NCBI GenBank assembly: GCA_022729775.1
Contig: DZBA01000014.1
Location: 12,245-21,592, forward strand
Direction: 5' to 3'
DNA from: Anaerolinea thermophila
Lineage (GTDB): Bacteria > Chloroflexota > Anaerolineae > Anaerolineales > Villigracilaceae
Length of the DNA stretch: 9,348 nucleotides
The number at the start of each line of letters is the position of its first letter. Position 1 is the stretch's first letter. Positions 6,993-9,348 of this stretch are shown piece by piece. The translations under genes were made by a program, and so were the position numbers. The notes beneath the pieces are model-generated. The model ran no database searches and had not been told where the DNA came from. It saw nothing but the letters and a program-made list of their open reading frames with translations.

Positions 6993-6998
6993 ATTATA
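6993..6998 (-). promoter_or_regulatory. -10 element of the methyltransferase gene (leaderless geometry)
   Basis: The complement of attata is a perfect TATAAT, with 6 nt (gcgttt) between it and the ATG at 6986. No Shine-Dalgarno sequence could fit. There is no recognisable -35, since the region 17 nt upstream is GC-rich. It mirrors the box for the divergent gene at 7019-7024. Confidence 0.55.
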
Positions 6999-7018
6999 TG
7001 ATATTCGCGCCGCGCGGG

Positions 7019-7024
7019 TATAAT
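7019..7024 (+). promoter_or_regulatory. -10 element of the APS reductase gene (leaderless geometry)
   Basis: A perfect TATAAT, with 6 nt (ttgaac) before the ATG at 7031. The two outward-facing -10 boxes are only 20 bp apart, separated by a GC-rich core (7008-7018), so two polymerases could hardly bind at once. A -35 match is lacking. Confidence 0.55.
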
Positions 7025-7030
7025 TTGAAC

Positions 7031-7819
7031 ATGCTATTATCTTCATACAAACTTGAGAAATTTTCGCAGGAGTTTGAAACAAAAACCCCGCAGGAGATCA
7101 TCGAGTGGGCGGTGGATCGTTATTCGCCTTATATTGCAATGAGCTCATCCTTCCAAACCCAATCCATGCCGCTGCTGCACATCATGTCGCAGATTGCGCC
7201 TGATACAGCAATCTTTTTTATTAACACGGGCTATCATTTTTGGGAGACGCTCTTGTTCCGCGAACAGATTGCCGAGCAATGGCAATTGAAAATCGTTGAC
7301 CTGTACCGCGATTCGCGCTGGGATGTTTTTGTGCGCCAGCGGATGCGCTCGCTGCCGGTGGAAGACCCAAACCTGTGCTGCTTTTTGCACAAAGTCGCTC
7401 CCATGCAAAAAGCGTTGAAAGGCTACAAAGTGTGGGTCAGCGGCATCCGCCGCGACCAGACTTCGACGCGCGCGCAGGCAAATATTTTGGAAATGCAGGA
7501 AGACGGCTTGCTGAAGGTGAATCCCCTCTTGAACTGGACGAAGAAGGATGTGCAGCGTTACCTCGAAGAACACAACCTGCCGAAGCATCCGTTATATGAT
7601 AAAGGCTATCGCAGTATCGGCTGCTCGCCCTGCACCATTGCCATTGGCGTAAACGATGACGAGCGCGCCGGGCGTTGGGCGGGCAGGGGCAAAGTGGAGT
7701 GCGGGCTGCATACCGATATGTTCCGCAAAAAAGATATTTCAGAATCAAAACTGGAATTTCATACCGACTTATCGAACATGGATAATGCCGGTAAAAATGA
7801 CGATGAAGGCAAAGTATAA
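7031..7819 (+). CDS. cysH: Assimilatory [4Fe-4S] adenylyl-sulfate (APS) reductase, CysH family
   Basis: A 262-residue cytosolic enzyme of the PAPS/APS reductase family, reducing activated sulfate to sulfite and AMP with electrons from thioredoxin. The nucleotide-binding loop is SSSFQTQ (38-44), followed by INTGYHFWET (64-73) and SGIRRDQTSTRA (137-148). Iron-sulfur ligands are complete: the pair C116-C117 and C198-x-x-C201 in GCSPC. This is the mark of the APS-using branch, as opposed to cluster-free PAPS reductases. The catalytic cysteine is C224 in KVECGLH. About 36 residues, mostly polar and charged, follow it, an uncommon tail for a family that often ends soon after this motif; no thioredoxin domain is fused. 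The start at 7031 is chosen over 6998, which would overlap the divergent promoter. The B12-subunit gene follows after 35 nt, so co-transcription is possible, although sulfate assimilation and propionate metabolism are not obviously linked. Confidence 0.93.
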   Translation: MLLSSYKLEKFSQEFETKTPQEIIEWAVDRYSPYIAMSSSFQTQSMPLLHIMSQIAPDTAIFFINTGYHFWETLLFREQIAEQWQLKIVDLYRDSRWDVFVRQRMRSLPVEDPNLCCFLHKVAPMQKALKGYKVWVSGIRRDQTSTRAQANILEMQEDGLLKVNPLLNWTKKDVQRYLEEHNLPKHPLYDKGYRSIGCSPCTIAIGVNDDERAGRWAGRGKVECGLHTDMFRKKDISESKLEFHTDLSNMDNAGKNDDEGKV

Positions 7820-7845
7820 TATTGTAAAAACCATATTGTCCCTTC

Positions 7846-7850
7846 GGAGG
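7846..7850 (+). promoter_or_regulatory. Shine-Dalgarno site of the B12-binding subunit gene
   Basis: GGAGG, 4 nt before the ATG at 7855. It confirms the start and supports translation from inside a longer mRNA. Confidence 0.75.
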
Positions 7851-7854
7851 AACA

Positions 7855-8253
7855 ATGACCGAAAAAAAAATACGTGTATTGGTCGCAAAACCCGGCTTGG
7901 ACGGGCATGACCGCGGCGCGAAGGTGGTGGCGCGCGCTTTGCGCGACGCCGGCATGGAAGTGATTTATACCGGGCTGCGGCAAACGCCTGAAATGATCGC
8001 CGAAGCCGCGCTGCAAGAAGATGTGGATGTGGTGGGGCTGTCCATCCTTTCCGGCGCGCACATGGCGCTTGCCCCGCGCATTTTGGAACTGCTGCGCAAC
8101 AACGGGCAGTCGCAAGTGCGGGTGTTCATCGGCGGCATCATCCCGGATGAAGACTTGACGAAGTTGAAGGAAATGGGCATCGCCGGCGTGTATGGACCTG
8201 GCGCCTCCACCGAGGATATTATCCGCGATGTGAAAACATCGGTGGAAGCATAA
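7855..8253 (+). CDS. Methylmalonyl-CoA mutase, B12-binding (small/C-terminal) subunit
   Basis: A 132-residue stand-alone cobalamin-binding domain. DGHDRG (16-21) contains the D-x-H-x-x-G motif whose histidine (H18) replaces the lower ligand of cobalt. SIL (63-65, the S-x-L motif) and the GG at 93-94 complete the nucleotide-tail pocket. The length fits the separate mutase subunit of archaea and many bacteria, where the catalytic TIM-barrel chain is another gene. Together the two chains interconvert (R)-methylmalonyl-CoA and succinyl-CoA with adenosylcobalamin. The catalytic subunit is not in this window. The next gene, 22 nt downstream, is the mutase chaperone MeaB, which strongly supports this role over related isobutyryl- or ethylmalonyl-CoA mutases, although those cannot be excluded. 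It probably shares an mRNA with meaB and perhaps cysH; a TATAAT at 7815-7820 could also serve it, without a visible -35. Confidence 0.92.
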   Translation: MTEKKIRVLVAKPGLDGHDRGAKVVARALRDAGMEVIYTGLRQTPEMIAEAALQEDVDVVGLSILSGAHMALAPRILELLRNNGQSQVRVFIGGIIPDEDLTKLKEMGIAGVYGPGASTEDIIRDVKTSVEA

Positions 8254-8275
8254 GCCAAAACATTCCGTCTATTTC

Positions 8276-9268
8276 ATGATAAATTCCCAATCCATTCTCA
8301 ATGGCGATAGACTCGCGCTTACCCGCCTGTTGACGCAAGTGGAAAACAACACGCCCGCAGCGCGCACGGCATTGATCGAATTATTCCCCCACACCGGCAA
8401 AGCGCATTTGATCGGCGTGACCGGCGCGCCCGGCGCGGGCAAGTCTTCGCTGGTGAACCAGCTCGCGCTGCATTATCGCAAGACGAAGGAGAAGCGCGTC
8501 GCGGTCATTGCCGTTGACCCATCCAGCCCATTCACCGGCGGAGCGGTGTTGGGTGACCGCGTGCGGATGCGCGACCTTTCCGGCGACCCGGGCGTTTTCA
8601 TCCGCTCGATGGCAAGCCGCGGATCGCTGGGCGGTTTGGCGCAATCCACCGCGAACATGGCGCAGGTCTTCGACGCGGCTGGATTCGACATTGTCATCAT
8701 CGAGACCGTTGGCGCGGGGCAAAGCGAGGTGGATGTGGCGCGGCTTGCGCATACCACCCTCGTTGTCGAGGCGCCCGGCATGGGCGATGATATTCAAGCA
8801 ATCAAGGCGGGGATTTTGGAAATTGCGGATGTGCTGGTGATTAACAAGGCAGACCGCCCCGGCGTGGAAAATACCGAGAAGGCGTTGAAGTCCATGCTGG
8901 AACTGGCGCATCCCACGCAGCGCGTCTTTCAACATCATGGGACGTTTATGAGCGCGGCGCTCCCGGAACCCCAAACAGACGCGCGCCTGTGGATTCCGCC
9001 GATTCAGAAAACGGTTTCTATTAACGGCAAAGGCATTACAGAGTTGGTGGATGCGATTGCGCGCCATGTGCAGCACCTGACCGAGAGCGGGCATTGGGTC
9101 GTCCGTGACCGCACGCGGCTGGAAGCTGAATTGGACGCGCTGATTCATGAGGCGTTGATGCTTCGCTTCCGCGAGAATGTTCCGCAAAAGCAGTATGACG
9201 ACATGTTCGAGAAAATTATGAGCCGCTCGCTTTCACCCCTGGAGGCGGTACGTTTGTTAATTCGGTGA
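8276..9268 (+). CDS. meaB: MeaB/ArgK-type G3E GTPase, methylmalonyl-CoA mutase chaperone
   Basis: A 330-residue cytosolic GTPase, full length for the family (human MMAA is the counterpart). Visible motifs: P-loop GAPGAGKS (50-57), VDPSSPFTGGA (80-90) followed by LGDRVRM, the switch-like SRGSLGGL (114-121), ETVGAGQSE (143-151, metal-binding E143 region) and the base-recognition NKAD (190-193). The C-terminal helices (about 265-330) supply the dimerisation arm. MeaB gates delivery of adenosylcobalamin to the mutase and ejects damaged cofactor, using GTP hydrolysis. The adjacent B12 subunit gene makes the target clear. The start at 8276 leaves the family's usual short N-terminal helix. No Shine-Dalgarno sequence is seen before it, so translation may depend on coupling with the upstream gene 22 nt away. 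Former names ArgK or LAO/AO transport ATPase refer to the same family and are misleading. Confidence 0.95.
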   Translation: MINSQSILNGDRLALTRLLTQVENNTPAARTALIELFPHTGKAHLIGVTGAPGAGKSSLVNQLALHYRKTKEKRVAVIAVDPSSPFTGGAVLGDRVRMRDLSGDPGVFIRSMASRGSLGGLAQSTANMAQVFDAAGFDIVIIETVGAGQSEVDVARLAHTTLVVEAPGMGDDIQAIKAGILEIADVLVINKADRPGVENTEKALKSMLELAHPTQRVFQHHGTFMSAALPEPQTDARLWIPPIQKTVSINGKGITELVDAIARHVQHLTESGHWVVRDRTRLEAELDALIHEALMLRFRENVPQKQYDDMFEKIMSRSLSPLEAVRLLIR

Positions 9269-9313
9269 GAAAACATCCTAATAGACTGTTTAATTAATAA
9301 GTACCTTTCTGTA

Positions 9314-9348
9314 CACGGATGACACAGATTTCACGGATTCTCACGGAA
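9314..9348. repeat. Short tandem CACGGAT-type units at the right edge, probably an interspersed repeat
   Basis: Four imperfect copies of a CACGGATT-like word start at 9314, 9323, 9332 and 9342 (periods 9, 9 and 10), the second reading CACAGATT. The array is cut by the window edge. Such units are a familiar form of intergenic repeat in environmental bacterial genomes. No gene is seen between 9269 and 9348; the bases before the array are AT-rich, with a TTAATTAA palindrome at 9290-9297. Confidence 0.6.

Noticed and set aside
6998..7030. Upstream ATG for cysH at 6998
   Set aside because: It adds 11 residues encoded across the cysH -10 box. The 7031 ATG follows TATAAT at ideal spacing.
6987..7082. 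Longer methyltransferase frame starting at 7082
   Set aside because: It would overlap the start of cysH and cover both TATAAT boxes. The added residues do not look like the family's N-terminus.
7815..7820. TATAAT overlapping the cysH stop as a promoter for the B12 subunit
   Set aside because: No -35 at a usable distance, and the sequence is partly fixed by the stop codon context. Mentioned only as a possibility in the gene entry.
8381..9187. 268-residue open frame antisense to meaB
   Set aside because: The sense frame is an unmistakable GTPase. The antisense product is His/Arg/Asn-rich, without motifs, a normal by-product of GC-rich codon use. The same applies to the other long antisense frames under the glycosyltransferase and cyclase.
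9314..9348. Tandem units as a CRISPR array
   Set aside because: The units are about 9-10 bp with no unique spacers between them, far from CRISPR repeat-spacer sizes.

Overview
The window looks like a chromosomal segment of a moderately GC-rich, free-living bacterium, most likely a Chloroflexota member of the Anaerolineae type. That placement is an inference. It rests on a 7TM/PAS/multi-GAF signalling protein, a stand-alone B12-binding methylmalonyl-CoA mutase subunit followed by MeaB, and dispersed-repeat debris in the spacers. I saw no phage, transposase, rRNA, tRNA or CRISPR array.

Layout. (1) 1-1099, minus strand: a short BLUF blue-light receptor, then an AT-rich HEPN-domain protein, then the start codon of a third gene that runs off the left edge. 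Spacing suggests one operon. (2) 1215-2825, plus: a multi-membrane GT-C (GT39/PMT-like) glycosyltransferase, divergent from the BLUF gene. (3) 2826-3162: a 337-bp spacer with a large inverted repeat and a plausible promoter. (4) 3163-6291, plus: a 1042-residue membrane diguanylate cyclase (7TM-PAS-GAF-GAF-GAF-GGDEF). (5) 6270-6986, minus: a SAM methyltransferase resembling the eukaryotic Trm9/ALKBH8 tRNA methyltransferases, overlapping the cyclase tail to tail. (6) 7031-9268, plus: a [4Fe-4S] APS reductase, the B12-binding subunit of methylmalonyl-CoA mutase, and the MeaB/ArgK GTPase chaperone of that mutase. (7) 9269-9348: a non-coding tail ending in short tandem units typical of an interspersed repeat.

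Function. The last two genes are a clear pair: MeaB protects and reloads the B12 enzyme whose cobalamin-binding half is encoded just upstream. The catalytic mutase subunit is not in the window. The APS reductase belongs to assimilatory sulfate reduction and is probably only a transcriptional neighbour. The BLUF/HEPN pair and the cyclase are both signalling or stress-type functions, but nothing in the sequence ties them to each other.

The most interesting patterns are: (a) three genes whose -10 hexamer lies exactly 6 nt before the ATG (two with perfect TATAAT), which predicts leaderless mRNAs, next to other genes with classical Shine-Dalgarno sites; (b) the BLUF-HEPN-X operon, which could couple blue light to an RNase-like protein; (c) a Trm9-like methyltransferase in a bacterium.
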